From the NCBI GenBank assembly GCA_965199875.1, contig OZ241346.1, forward strand, positions 744,001-808,000: a stretch of 64,000 nucleotides of DNA, given 5' to 3'. Source of the stretch: VXYL01 sp965199875. Its GTDB lineage: Bacteria > Pseudomonadota > Gammaproteobacteria > Pseudomonadales > Azotimanducaceae. Of this stretch, positions 36,819 through 44,078 are shown one piece after another (the stretch's first letter is position 1; each line of letters opens with the position of its first letter). The notes under the pieces were generated by a model. It saw nothing but the letters and a program-made list of their open reading frames with translations, searched no databases and was not told the origin of the DNA. Position numbers and translations under genes: made by a program.

Positions 36819-39418
36819 TGCGAAGGCACGACGCCAGTGAGCCATGCGAAGTCGTCGAAGCGATCCGGGTCGACGCGGGTTTCCAAACCGTCGGCTGGCG
36901 GTTGCGATTGGTCATCCGATGCGGCACCGGCGTTCACTTCGATCACGCCTTGCGCTAGCTGCTTCTGCCGCCAAGCGCGGATGACGAGACTCTTCTTCCA
37001 AACCGTCTCCGCGCTATCAGGGCCGCTAGCGCTATCGGCGCCGCCGGCGCTTCGTGCGCGAGGGAAGAAATCCGCGCTCGGCGCGAGCACGTTGCCGGTG
37101 GTGACGATGTAGTAGCCGGACGAAGGCCAGTCGTTGGCGCTCAGCGCGAAACCGTAGATGGCCAACTGCAAATGCCGGCCTTCCTTGATTTCGGCTTCGC
37201 GAAACGGCTGGCTGCCCCACTTCGCGTCGAGCACCGCGCGGGCGCCGTCTTCGGCAACAAGCAGCAAGTCCACGCTGCCCTGCAACTGGCCGTTTGGAAT
37301 CTCCCGCTCTACCGGATGTTCGGAGAACACTTCCTGCACGTTGGCGTCGCGCAAGTGCGCGAGCAGCCGATGCAGCGTTTCCTCCAACGTGGTTTCCACG
37401 CGCTGCCGATCGACGCCGCGCCCGTATTCCAACAGCACCGCGCCTTCCTTCTCGATTAGGTCGGCAATGACGCGGTGCAGCCAGCCGTCTACGTCGTCCT
37501 CGCCAAGCGTCTGCCAGTTCGGGTAGTCGTCGAAGAACCGCTCGAACAGACGATGCGCCAAGCTGCCGTAGAGCAGGGGCCCGTCTGAAACGCCAGCGAT
37601 TCGGCTGCCGCGCAGCTTGGCGTGGTAGTTCAGCACCCATTGGTGCGGGTAGTAGTACGCCTTGGAGAGACTGGAATAGGACTCGACCTCTCGCGCCGGA
37701 ATCGACCGCGGCAAGTTCCACCAGCGCCGCTTGCCGGGCAGCTTCTGCAACGGCAACGGCGCGAGTGGAAGCCGCAGCACTTGGGCGGCGTTCGCTTCGC
37801 CGTGCAGCAGCGCGTCGTCGAGCGGCGCTTCGCGCCAGCCGCCCATTTGTTCGGCGATTCGCGCCCACAGCGGATGACGGCCTTCGTCTTCGTCGTGAAC
37901 CACCAGCACCAGGCGCCGACGGCAGTTGAAGACCGGCCGCTGCCATGCGTGAGCGGAGGCGGCAATGGTCTGCTCCGGCGTTGGCAGGCGAACGCCCGCC
38001 GCGGCCAGTTCGCGCTGCTCGGCGGGAGAGAAGGTAGGTTGAAGATTCAGGCGCAGCGGGGCGATGTCCCACCACAGCACGTCGTCCACCGGTGCAACGA
38101 CGTTGCCAGGATGGCTGACTGCCGCCGCATGGCCCGCTTCGGCGAACGTGCTGTCGTCCGGCAGCGAGCGCGTTGCTTCGTCGACCAGCCGATCCACTTC
38201 GATCTTGGAGACGCGCTCGACGTCAAGACGTCCGACAGCGCTGGCAAATGCCTCCGCCTGGCTAAGCGCGGCGCGATAGACCGCGGCCGACTCGTCCGTC
38301 CCCGGCGCTCTCATCCGCCGCCCCAGCCACGCGGCGCAACGCATGGCGCGTTCGCGCAGCACATCCACCGGCGCGCCTTCTCGCACCGGATGGCGGGTGG
38401 GCATCGTCCAGAACGCCACTTCGTCCCGGCCTTCGTCGATTGCCTCGAGCGCGTCCTGCCAGGCCGGGCCGCCGATGCCCGGTTCCGAAGCCACCGCTTC
38501 GGCCAGCCGCGTTCGCGCCTTCCACCTAAGCGGCCCCACCGGATGGATGAGGAATTGCAGCAGGCGGTGCGGATCCAACGGTTCCCAGACCAGCGCCAAG
38601 GCCAGCTTCAACACCTGGCCGGCGGCACGGAAGGGCGAGTAGTGCTGGAACCCGGCGCGGGGCAGGCCGACGCGCTCGAAGGCGTTGTCGAGGACGATGC
38701 CGTCGCGGCTGGCGATGACGACGGCGCTCCCATCCCTTCGCTGGCGCACGACTTCGGCAACCGCCTGCGCGGTGACGTCCCTGGACAGCGCCCGAACAAC
38801 CACCAACGATCCATCGCCGCGCAAGGGCTGCGGAGCTTCGCCCCCGAGCAACGCCTGCAACTTGCCGAGATCGGTCTCCGGCGCCGCCGCAGGCGTGGCC
38901 TCGGGAAGCGGCCGACCGCCCAGACGCTCCGCCAGTTGCCGCCAAAGCAGCGGCAGGTCGCGTGGATCGTCCAGCAACTGCAACGTGCCGATTTGCGTGC
39001 GTCTTGTAAGCAGCGCTTGCAGGATGCGCCGCAGACGTTGCCCGGGCGAAGGCGCAACCCGGCCCACGGCAACGGCTTCCACGGCGGCGACATCGGCCAA
39101 CCGCAACGACGTCTGGGGCGGGAAAGATCCCTCCCAGCCGTGCAGATGCCACTCCCGCCGCCAATCCAGGAGCGTCCGCGCCGTGCCCACGGGATCGATC
39201 GCGAAGGAACGGTGGTAGAAGCGCGTCAGGTCGTCGCATTCGGCCAGGCACTCGCGATACGCCGCCACGTCTTCGGCCGGATGCGCCGCCACCGACGCAA
39301 TGCCAAGATCGCTCTCCAGCAACCGCAGCATCCCGCGCGGGCCAACCGTGGTCTCGCCCACGGCGGTCTCGGCGCCAAGATCGAGGCCGTCGGCGTGCAG
39401 GCCGAATCGCACATGCAT
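36815..39418 (-). CDS. AddB-like PD-(D/E)XK nuclease subunit
   Basis: An 867-residue protein, partner of the AddA-like gene, translated first and coupled by an ATGA overlap. The C-terminal nuclease core is LQGSVDLLLVAEDGARAVLD then AKWG, with a following QLAIYGFAL helix, as in AddB/RexB and CRISPR Cas4 nucleases. The N-terminal ~600 residues look like an inactivated helicase-like part; no Walker A is visible. There is no obvious four-Cys iron-sulfur cluster. The start is 32 bp from the 3' end of the split tRNA gene, on the same strand. Confidence 0.78.
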   Translation of the reverse strand: MHVRFGLHADGLDLGAETAVGETTVGPRGMLRLLESDLGIASVAAHPAEDVAAYRECLAECDDLTRFYHRSFAIDPVGTARTLLDWRREWHLHGWEGSFPPQTSLRLADVAAVEAVAVGRVAPSPGQRLRRILQALLTRRTQIGTLQLLDDPRDLPLLWRQLAERLGGRPLPEATPAAAPETDLGKLQALLGGEAPQPLRGDGSLVVVRALSRDVTAQAVAEVVRQRRDGSAVVIASRDGIVLDNAFERVGLPRAGFQHYSPFRAAGQVLKLALALVWEPLDPHRLLQFLIHPVGPLRWKARTRLAEAVASEPGIGGPAWQDALEAIDEGRDEVAFWTMPTRHPVREGAPVDVLRERAMRCAAWLGRRMRAPGTDESAAVYRAALSQAEAFASAVGRLDVERVSKIEVDRLVDEATRSLPDDSTFAEAGHAAAVSHPGNVVAPVDDVLWWDIAPLRLNLQPTFSPAEQRELAAAGVRLPTPEQTIAASAHAWQRPVFNCRRRLVLVVHDEDEGRHPLWARIAEQMGGWREAPLDDALLHGEANAAQVLRLPLAPLPLQKLPGKRRWWNLPRSIPAREVESYSSLSKAYYYPHQWVLNYHAKLRGSRIAGVSDGPLLYGSLAHRLFERFFDDYPNWQTLGEDDVDGWLHRVIADLIEKEGAVLLEYGRGVDRQRVETTLEETLHRLLAHLRDANVQEVFSEHPVEREIPNGQLQGSVDLLLVAEDGARAVLDAKWGSQPFREAEIKEGRHLQLAIYGFALSANDWPSSGYYIVTTGNVLAPSADFFPRARSAGGADSASGPDSAETVWKKSLVIRAWRQKQLAQGVIEVNAGAASDDQSQPPADGLETRVDPDRFDDFAWLTGVVPSQ

Positions 39419-39489
39419 GGACGAGCATGGTACAGCAGGGCGGCGGATTTGGTGGGCCCACCAGGACTCGAACCTGGGACCGATGGATT

Positions 39490-39782
39490 CGCGTAGCCCC
39501 GGCGTTTCCGCCGGGCGCGGACTATATCACCACCCGCCAGCCGTACAACGTCGGCTTGCGGGTGCGGGACGCTCTAGCCTGTCATTAAGGGCACTCGGCT
39601 CAACGACGAAGCCGCCGCCGGCCAGCCCTCAGGTAGTCTCTGCACCTCCCGACGGTGTACCGTCGATTTGGCTCAGGATTGCCGTGGCGCTTGCGCCGAC
39701 GATCTTGGCGCTTGCGCCGACGGTTCCCCTGAATTCATCCCGTTCATCTGCCGCCTCGCGGCGACAGCGCACCATTGCGTTG
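39490..39782 (-). ncRNA. group I intron (IC3-like, tRNA type), no ORF
   Basis: 293 nt between the two tRNA exons. Core elements in order: P, AATTCAGGGGAACC (39722-39735); Q, CAATCCTGAGCCAA (39668-39681); R, GGTGCAGAGACTA (39634-39646); S, GATATAGTCC (39519-39528). P4 pairs TTCAGG with CCTGAG and P7 pairs GACTA with TAGTC. A P6 hairpin is at 39650-39665 and a GAAA-capped P9 hairpin at 39498-39515. The last intron base is G, as required. Q and R are nearly the same as in cyanobacterial tRNA-Leu introns. It should self-splice; no homing endonuclease is encoded. Confidence 0.88.
39685..39722. repeat. duplicated hairpin unit in the intron P5 region
   Basis: TGGCGCTTGCGCCGACG occurs at 39685-39701 and again at 39706-39722, a 21-bp period. 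Each unit forms a GGCG/CGCC hairpin with a four-base loop. They lie between P and Q of the group I intron, where the P5 extension is expected, so the duplication lengthens that arm. Confidence 0.7.
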
Positions 39783-39884
39783 ATGAGTCCACTGCTCTAA
39801 CCAACTGAGCTATAGGCCCGTAGCGAGGCAGTCTACACCAAGCGAGACGGTCAGCGCCGCTGGCCCCCGCTAGCGCCGCTGGCC

Positions 39885-40442
39885 TCAGATCTCCAGCAGG
39901 TCCGCCTCTTTCGCCGCCAGCGCCTCGTCCGCCCGCTTGACGTGGGCGTCGGTGAGCTTCTGCACGTCGTCTTCGCTGCGCCGCCCGTCGTCTTCGGTAG
40001 CTTCCTTCTCGCGCACCAGTTCGCGCAGGTCGGCGATGGCGTCGCGGCGCACGTTGCGGATGGCCACGCGGGCGTTTTCGGTTTCCTGGCGGGCCTGGCG
40101 AATCAGCTCGCGGCGGTTCTCTTCGGTCAGCGGCGGCAGGTTCAGGCGCAGCAGGTCGCCGTTGTTGGTGGGCGTCAGGCCGAGGTCGCTCTGCAGGATG
40201 GCTTTCTCGATGTCCACCAGGAGGCGTTTCTCCCACGGCGAGACGAGCAGGCTGCGCGCTTCGTCCACGGTGATGCTCGCCACCTGCTTGATCGGCGTGG
40301 AACTGCCGTAGTAGTCCACCTCGACGCCGTCGAGCAAGGCCGGATTGGCGCGCCCGGTGCGGATTCTGGAAAACGCCGTGGCCAGCGCTTGCAGGGTCTT
40401 CTCCATGCGCTGCGCGGCGTCTTCCTTGATTTCTTCGATCAC
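39885..40442 (-). CDS. frr: ribosome recycling factor
   Basis: A 185-residue RRF, exactly the usual length. It starts with GTG (VIEEIKEDAAQRMEKTLQAL) that overlaps the pyrH stop (GTGA). Family blocks: FSRIRTGRANPALLDGVEVD, YYGSSTPIKQVASITVDE, and PPLTEENRRELIRQARQETE. It works with EF-G to split post-termination ribosomes. It is transcribed with pyrH; the split tRNA lies 65 bp downstream on the same strand and may be on the same transcript. Confidence 0.96.
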   Translation of the reverse strand: MIEEIKEDAAQRMEKTLQALATAFSRIRTGRANPALLDGVEVDYYGSSTPIKQVASITVDEARSLLVSPWEKRLLVDIEKAILQSDLGLTPTNNGDLLRLNLPPLTEENRRELIRQARQETENARVAIRNVRRDAIADLRELVREKEATEDDGRRSEDDVQKLTDAHVKRADEALAAKEADLLEI

Positions 40443-41164
40443 GGCGGCCTGCCCGAACCAATCCAAGTGCCAACCTTGGCACCGGTGGCGACGTTCGTCA
40501 ACGCGCCGGGTTCGCCGATGTCGCACACCACGATGGGCAGATCGTGTTCTCGGCACAGGGTGATGGCGGTGAGGTCCATCACCTCGAGGCGTCGTTCGAT
40601 CACCTCCATGTAGGAAAGCGCGTCGAAACGAGTCGCCGCGGGATCCTTGTGCGGGTCGGCGCTGTACACGCCGTCGACCTTGGTCGCCTTCACCACCAGG
40701 TCGGCACGGAGTTCGACGCCACGCAGACAGGCGGCGGTGTCGGTGGTGAACAGCGGATTGCCGGTGCCCCCGGCCAAGAGCACCACCGCGTTGGCGTTCA
40801 GCTGCTCCTCGGCCGCGTCGACGGAGTAGCCATCCACGATCGTCGGCACGGCCCGGGCAGACAGCAGTTCCGCCGCCCCGCCAAGGCTCCGCAGCACGTC
40901 GCGAAAGGCCAGCGCGTTCATGATCGTCGCCAGCATGCCCATGTGATCGCCAGTCACGCGCCTGATGCCGGCTGTGGCGGCGGCGCCGCGCACGAAGTTG
41001 CCCGCTCCGAGCACCAAGGCCACCTGCGTGTACGCCGCAGCTTCCAGCACCTCCAAGGCGATGCTCTTCAGCGCACCGGCGTCGATGCCAACGCCGGAGC
41101 TGCCGCCGAGCGCCTCGCCGGAGAGCTTGACGACCATGCGTCGCAGCGGACGGTCGTTGTTCAC
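40439..41164 (-). CDS. pyrH: UMP kinase
   Basis: A 241-residue PyrH, same length as in E. coli when started at the GTG at 41164 (VNNDRPLRRMVVKLSGEALGG). A shorter ATG start at 41137 would delete the usual N-terminal strand. Motifs: KLSGEALGG, VLGAGNFVRGA, GDHMGMLATIMNALA, GGTGNPLFTTDTAACLR and KATKVDGVYSADP. It phosphorylates UMP to UDP. It is followed directly by frr, but the usual rpsB-tsf upstream and uppS-cdsA downstream are missing here. Confidence 0.95.
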   Translation of the reverse strand: MNNDRPLRRMVVKLSGEALGGSSGVGIDAGALKSIALEVLEAAAYTQVALVLGAGNFVRGAAATAGIRRVTGDHMGMLATIMNALAFRDVLRSLGGAAELLSARAVPTIVDGYSVDAAEEQLNANAVVLLAGGTGNPLFTTDTAACLRGVELRADLVVKATKVDGVYSADPHKDPAATRFDALSYMEVIERRLEVMDLTAITLCREHDLPIVVCDIGEPGALTNVATGAKVGTWIGSGRPP

Positions 41165-41321
41165 GCCATGCCTGTGGACCTCGAAACCGTCGGCAGTTTG
41201 CTGCCCGACCACGCCGTATGCAACCGCGAAGCACCGGCGGCTGAACGCGCTGGCGTTCCGAGGGCACTATTGCGCCGCGCAGTTGCCATAATGAAGCGGT
41301 GCGAATGAACGCCACTCAAGG

Positions 41322-41912
41322 ATGCGGGGATTGAGCGCGGACACGGACAGCGAGCTGGTGCGCCGGGTGCAGCAGGGCGAGCGCAGGGCGTTCGACCTGC
41401 TGTTTCTGCGCTACCAGCACAAGGTCCACGCCCTGGTGTCGCGCTATGTGCGCGGCCCTCAGGAGGTGGAGGACATCGTCCAGGACGCCTTCATCAAGGC
41501 CTACCGCGCCCTGCCCCGCTTTCGCAACGAGAGCGCGTTCTTCACCTGGCTGTACCGCATCGCCGTGAATACCGCGAAGAACCACCTGGTGTCGCGCAGC
41601 CGCCGCCCGCGCAGCGTCGAACTCGACGCCGAGCAGGGCGATGGACGGGAGGTCGTCGAGGCGCTGACCGATGGCGAAGACCCGGAGGCGGCGCTGCGCC
41701 GGGACGAACTGCAGCAGGCCGTGGCCAGCGCGATCGCCCAGCTGCCGAAGGATTTGCGTTCGGCGCTAACTCTTCGCGAGTTCGATGGTCTAAGCTACGC
41801 GGAAATCGCAGAAATTATGGAGTGTCCGGTGGGCACGGTCCGCTCGCGGATATTCAGGGCGCGGGAAGCAGTCGACCAGCACATCAAGCCGCTGGTGGAC
41901 CGGCGCAGATAG
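41322..41912 (+). CDS. rpoE: RNA polymerase sigma-E factor (ECF family)
   Basis: A 196-residue ECF sigma factor. Region 2: DLLFLRYQHKVHALVSRYV and VEDIVQDAFIKAYRALPRFR; region 4: LPKDLRSALTLREFDGLSYA then EIAEIMECPVGTVRSRIFRA. It directs transcription of envelope stress genes and is held by RseA. It heads the rpoE-rseA-rseB-rseC-lepA-rnc-era-recO order and is divergent from pyrH. I see no clear sigma-E promoter (GGAACTT/TCTGA) in the upstream 157 bp. Confidence 0.94.
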   Translation: MRGLSADTDSELVRRVQQGERRAFDLLFLRYQHKVHALVSRYVRGPQEVEDIVQDAFIKAYRALPRFRNESAFFTWLYRIAVNTAKNHLVSRSRRPRSVELDAEQGDGREVVEALTDGEDPEAALRRDELQQAVASAIAQLPKDLRSALTLREFDGLSYAEIAEIMECPVGTVRSRIFRAREAVDQHIKPLVDRRR

Positions 41913-41956
41913 GCTGGCCGCGCCAGTTCAAGCAAACCAAAGAGACGGAGAACAGC

Positions 41957-42550
41957 ATGTCGGAAGCCAAGGAGTCGTTGCACGAAGCGCTGTCCGCAGC
42001 CATCGACGGCGAAGCCGACGAATTGGAGCTGCGGCGGGTCTTGAACGCAGTGCGCGACGACCCCGAGCTGCACGCCCGCTGGGAGCGCATGCATCTTGTC
42101 GGCGAGGCGCTGCGCGGCACCTCGCTGGCCGTTCACCAGCGCCAAACCGCCGCTTGGCGCGGCCAAGCCGAGGGCGCGGCGGACGAACTGCCGCCGCAGA
42201 GCGCTGCCGGGCGGCGCTGGTTCCTCCGCGTCGCTGGCGGCGGCATCGCGGCGGCGGTAGCCGTGGCGGTCGCCGTGGTGCTCTACCTCGGCAGCGAAGA
42301 AACGGCGCCGGCGCCAGGAGCGAACGCCGTGGCAGCCGCGCCAGCCGCGCCCGAGAACTTGGCGCAACTGCCGTCCGAGCAGGATCTGCGTCGTGCCAAC
42401 GCCTATCTGCTGCACCATGCGCAACACACCTCAGTGGCCGCGCGACCTGCCGCCATGCCGTTCGTCAACGCGCTTGCGGCGCACGACAACAACGCTCGGA
42501 TGTTCATGCAAGCCAACAACCACCAGCTGCGGGAGAGCTCGTCTCGGTGA
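41957..42550 (+). CDS. rseA: anti-sigma-E factor RseA/MucA
   Basis: A 197-residue inner membrane anti-sigma factor. The cytoplasmic part (MSEAKESLHEALSAAIDGEA, ELRRVLNAVRDDPELHARWE) is the RseA N-terminal sigma-binding domain. One membrane segment follows a basic stretch: GGGIAAAVAVAVAVVLYLG (about 93-112). The periplasmic tail is where DegS and RseP-type cleavage would begin. The stop overlaps the rseB start (GTGA). Confidence 0.9.
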   Translation: MSEAKESLHEALSAAIDGEADELELRRVLNAVRDDPELHARWERMHLVGEALRGTSLAVHQRQTAAWRGQAEGAADELPPQSAAGRRWFLRVAGGGIAAAVAVAVAVVLYLGSEETAPAPGANAVAAAPAAPENLAQLPSEQDLRRANAYLLHHAQHTSVAARPAAMPFVNALAAHDNNARMFMQANNHQLRESSSR

Positions 42551-43653
42551 ACCGCGCCGCCCGGCCAGTCGCCGAAGTCCGCCGGTGGGCGTGGGCGCTT
42601 GCCGCCGGCCTGTCCCTTGGCTTGGCCGCGAACGCCGCCGAACGGTCCCCCAAGACGCCTGCCGACTGGCTGCGCACCATGGACCACGCCTTCCGCGAGC
42701 TGGACTACGACGGCGTGTTCAGCTACTACACCGCCAATCGCGCCCAGCACGTCGTGGTTTCCCAAAGCCAGTCGCAGGATCGACGCGAACGCAGCCTTGG
42801 CTACGGCGTCGGCTACCGCAGCGCGACCCGGCTGGCCACCTTTCGCGTCATCCACAAGGTCGTGGACGGCGTGGAACACGAACGCATCCTGCATCTGAAC
42901 GGCCCGCCGCGGGAAATACTGCGCGTCGGCGACGAAGTCGTCGGCCTGCTGCCCCCCGGCGACGACTTCGCCCTCGACGGCGCAGATGGCGGCTCCTACA
43001 CCCGAGTCTTCGCCCGCCGCTTCGAGGAGGTGCCCGACAGCTACAAAGTCGAGTTCGCCGGCAACGACCGCGTAGCGGCTCGCTCGGCGGTGCGCCTGCT
43101 GGTCATGCCCAAAGACGCCAACCGCTTCGGCTTTCGGCTTTGGCTGGACGCCGAGACCGGGCTGCTGCTGCGTTCGGAACTGCACGATGTCGAAGGCGCA
43201 CACCTGGAAATCTTCCAGTTCGCCGCAGTGCGCATCGGCGACGGCGTGAAGAATGCCGATCTCGAACCCGCCACCGGCAAGGCGGTGCGCCGCGAACTGT
43301 CGTCGCCGAGGGCGACGCAGCGGCGCCAGACGCCGGCTGCCGCGGCAACGCTTTGGCGGGCCGGCTGGGTGCCATCCGGATTCCGCATGGCGAAGGCCAA
43401 CGTCAGCCAGCGAAGAAGCGCGGCGTCGGTGAACACGCTGCTCTTCACCGACGGCCTGGCGGCGTTCTCGATATTCATCGAGACCATGCCGGCCGCCGGC
43501 GCTGGCAGCGTCGTCTCGCGCAACGGCGCCACCGTGCTGCTCACCCATGCGCTGCGCGGCGGCGGCGGCGACCACCTGGTCACCGTGGTCGGCGAAGTGC
43601 CGGTGGCGACGGCGCGGCGCGTGGCGTCCAGCATCTACCGCGAGCCGCGATGA
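42547..43653 (+). CDS. rseB: sigma-E regulatory protein RseB/MucB
   Basis: A 368-residue periplasmic protein that protects RseA from proteolysis and senses envelope lipid or LPS stress. It has a signal peptide (WAWALAAGLSLGLAANAAE), then the MucB/RseB lipid-binding domain: DYDGVFSYYTANRAQHVVV, EHERILHLNGPPREILRVGD, and LRSELHDVEGAHLEIFQF. The GTG start overlaps the rseA stop and its own stop overlaps rseC (ATGA). Confidence 0.92.
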   Translation: MNRAARPVAEVRRWAWALAAGLSLGLAANAAERSPKTPADWLRTMDHAFRELDYDGVFSYYTANRAQHVVVSQSQSQDRRERSLGYGVGYRSATRLATFRVIHKVVDGVEHERILHLNGPPREILRVGDEVVGLLPPGDDFALDGADGGSYTRVFARRFEEVPDSYKVEFAGNDRVAARSAVRLLVMPKDANRFGFRLWLDAETGLLLRSELHDVEGAHLEIFQFAAVRIGDGVKNADLEPATGKAVRRELSSPRATQRRQTPAAAATLWRAGWVPSGFRMAKANVSQRRSAASVNTLLFTDGLAAFSIFIETMPAAGAGSVVSRNGATVLLTHALRGGGGDHLVTVVGEVPVATARRVASSIYREPR

Positions 43654-44078
43654 GCGCACTGACGCGCCGCGGCACCGTGTACGCGGATGCCGTGGTCTTC
43701 GACGCCGAACGCTGCCCGGGGTGCGACGGACGCTGCGCGGTACGTTTCGGCAGGAAGCCGCTCTGGCCGCTGCCCGGCGAGGTCGATGCGCCAAGCGGCA
43801 CGGAGGTTGCGCTGTCGGCGTCCGCCTCGCGGCTGGTCGGCGAGACCGTGCTGCTGTTCGGCGTCCCGATCGCCTGCGTCGCCGTCGTCGCGTTCGCCGT
43901 CGAAACGGCCGCGCAAGCGGCTTGGCCGGTGGCAGCCGCCCTTGCCGGCAGCGTCCTCGCGGCTTTGCTGACACGGCGATTCCTGCTGCGCGAGCCGCGA
44001 ACGTCGCTGACCGTCGGCCCGCCGCAAGCGCGCGAAGCGCCGGCGCGCGCGCCGGGCGAATGCCAGACTCGACCGTAG
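43650..44078 (+). CDS. rseC: RseC/MucC-family membrane protein
   Basis: A 142-residue protein. N-terminal Cys motif CPGCDGRC matches the cysteine cluster of RseC/MucC proteins. Two membrane segments follow (LLFGVPIACVAVVAFAVE and AAWPVAAALAGSVLAALLT). RseC-type proteins take part in SoxR reduction and in tuning sigma-E; the Cys cluster may bind a metal or flavin. It overlaps rseB by 4 bp and lepA by 19 bp, so all are coupled. Identification rests mainly on position and topology. Confidence 0.72.
   Translation: MSALTRRGTVYADAVVFDAERCPGCDGRCAVRFGRKPLWPLPGEVDAPSGTEVALSASASRLVGETVLLFGVPIACVAVVAFAVETAAQAAWPVAAALAGSVLAALLTRRFLLREPRTSLTVGPPQAREAPARAPGECQTRP

Larger units (their letters stand above)
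39450..39819 (-). tRNA. ileX: tRNA, anticodon CAT, probably tRNA-Ile2, split by a group I intron
   Basis: The 5' exon (39783-39819, 37 nt) starts GGGCCTATAGCTCAGTTGG and ends in the anticodon CAT. The 3' exon (39450-39489, 40 nt) starts AATCCATCGG and ends TGGGCCCACCA, with CCA encoded. Joined, they give a 77-nt cloverleaf: acceptor GGGCCTA/TGGGCCC, D arm, anticodon stem GTGGA/TCCAT with one G-T pair, T arm CCAGG/CCTGG. The insert lies between positions 36 and 37. CAT is shared by tRNA-Met and tRNA-Ile2; the acceptor fits the latter (C34 then needs lysidine from TilS). It lies 65 bp after frr on the same strand. Confidence 0.85.

Noticed and set aside
39450..39489. The tRNA 3' end as an attachment site for an integrated island
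   Set aside because: I found no second copy of the tRNA 3' sequence at the far side and no integrase gene, so the claim is not supported by this window.
39450..39819. Reading the tRNA region as two separate tRNA fragments or a decayed tRNA
   Set aside because: The exons are complementary halves of one full cloverleaf, and the sequence between them has the conserved group I core in the correct order.
39843..39884. A terminator or repeat element after frr (two copies of AGCGCCGCTGGC)
   Set aside because: The copies are short and direct rather than inverted, with no T tract; not enough to call a function.
41165..41321. An autoregulatory sigma-E promoter upstream of rpoE
   Set aside because: No GGAACTT-like -35 with a TCTGA-like -10 at proper spacing was found.
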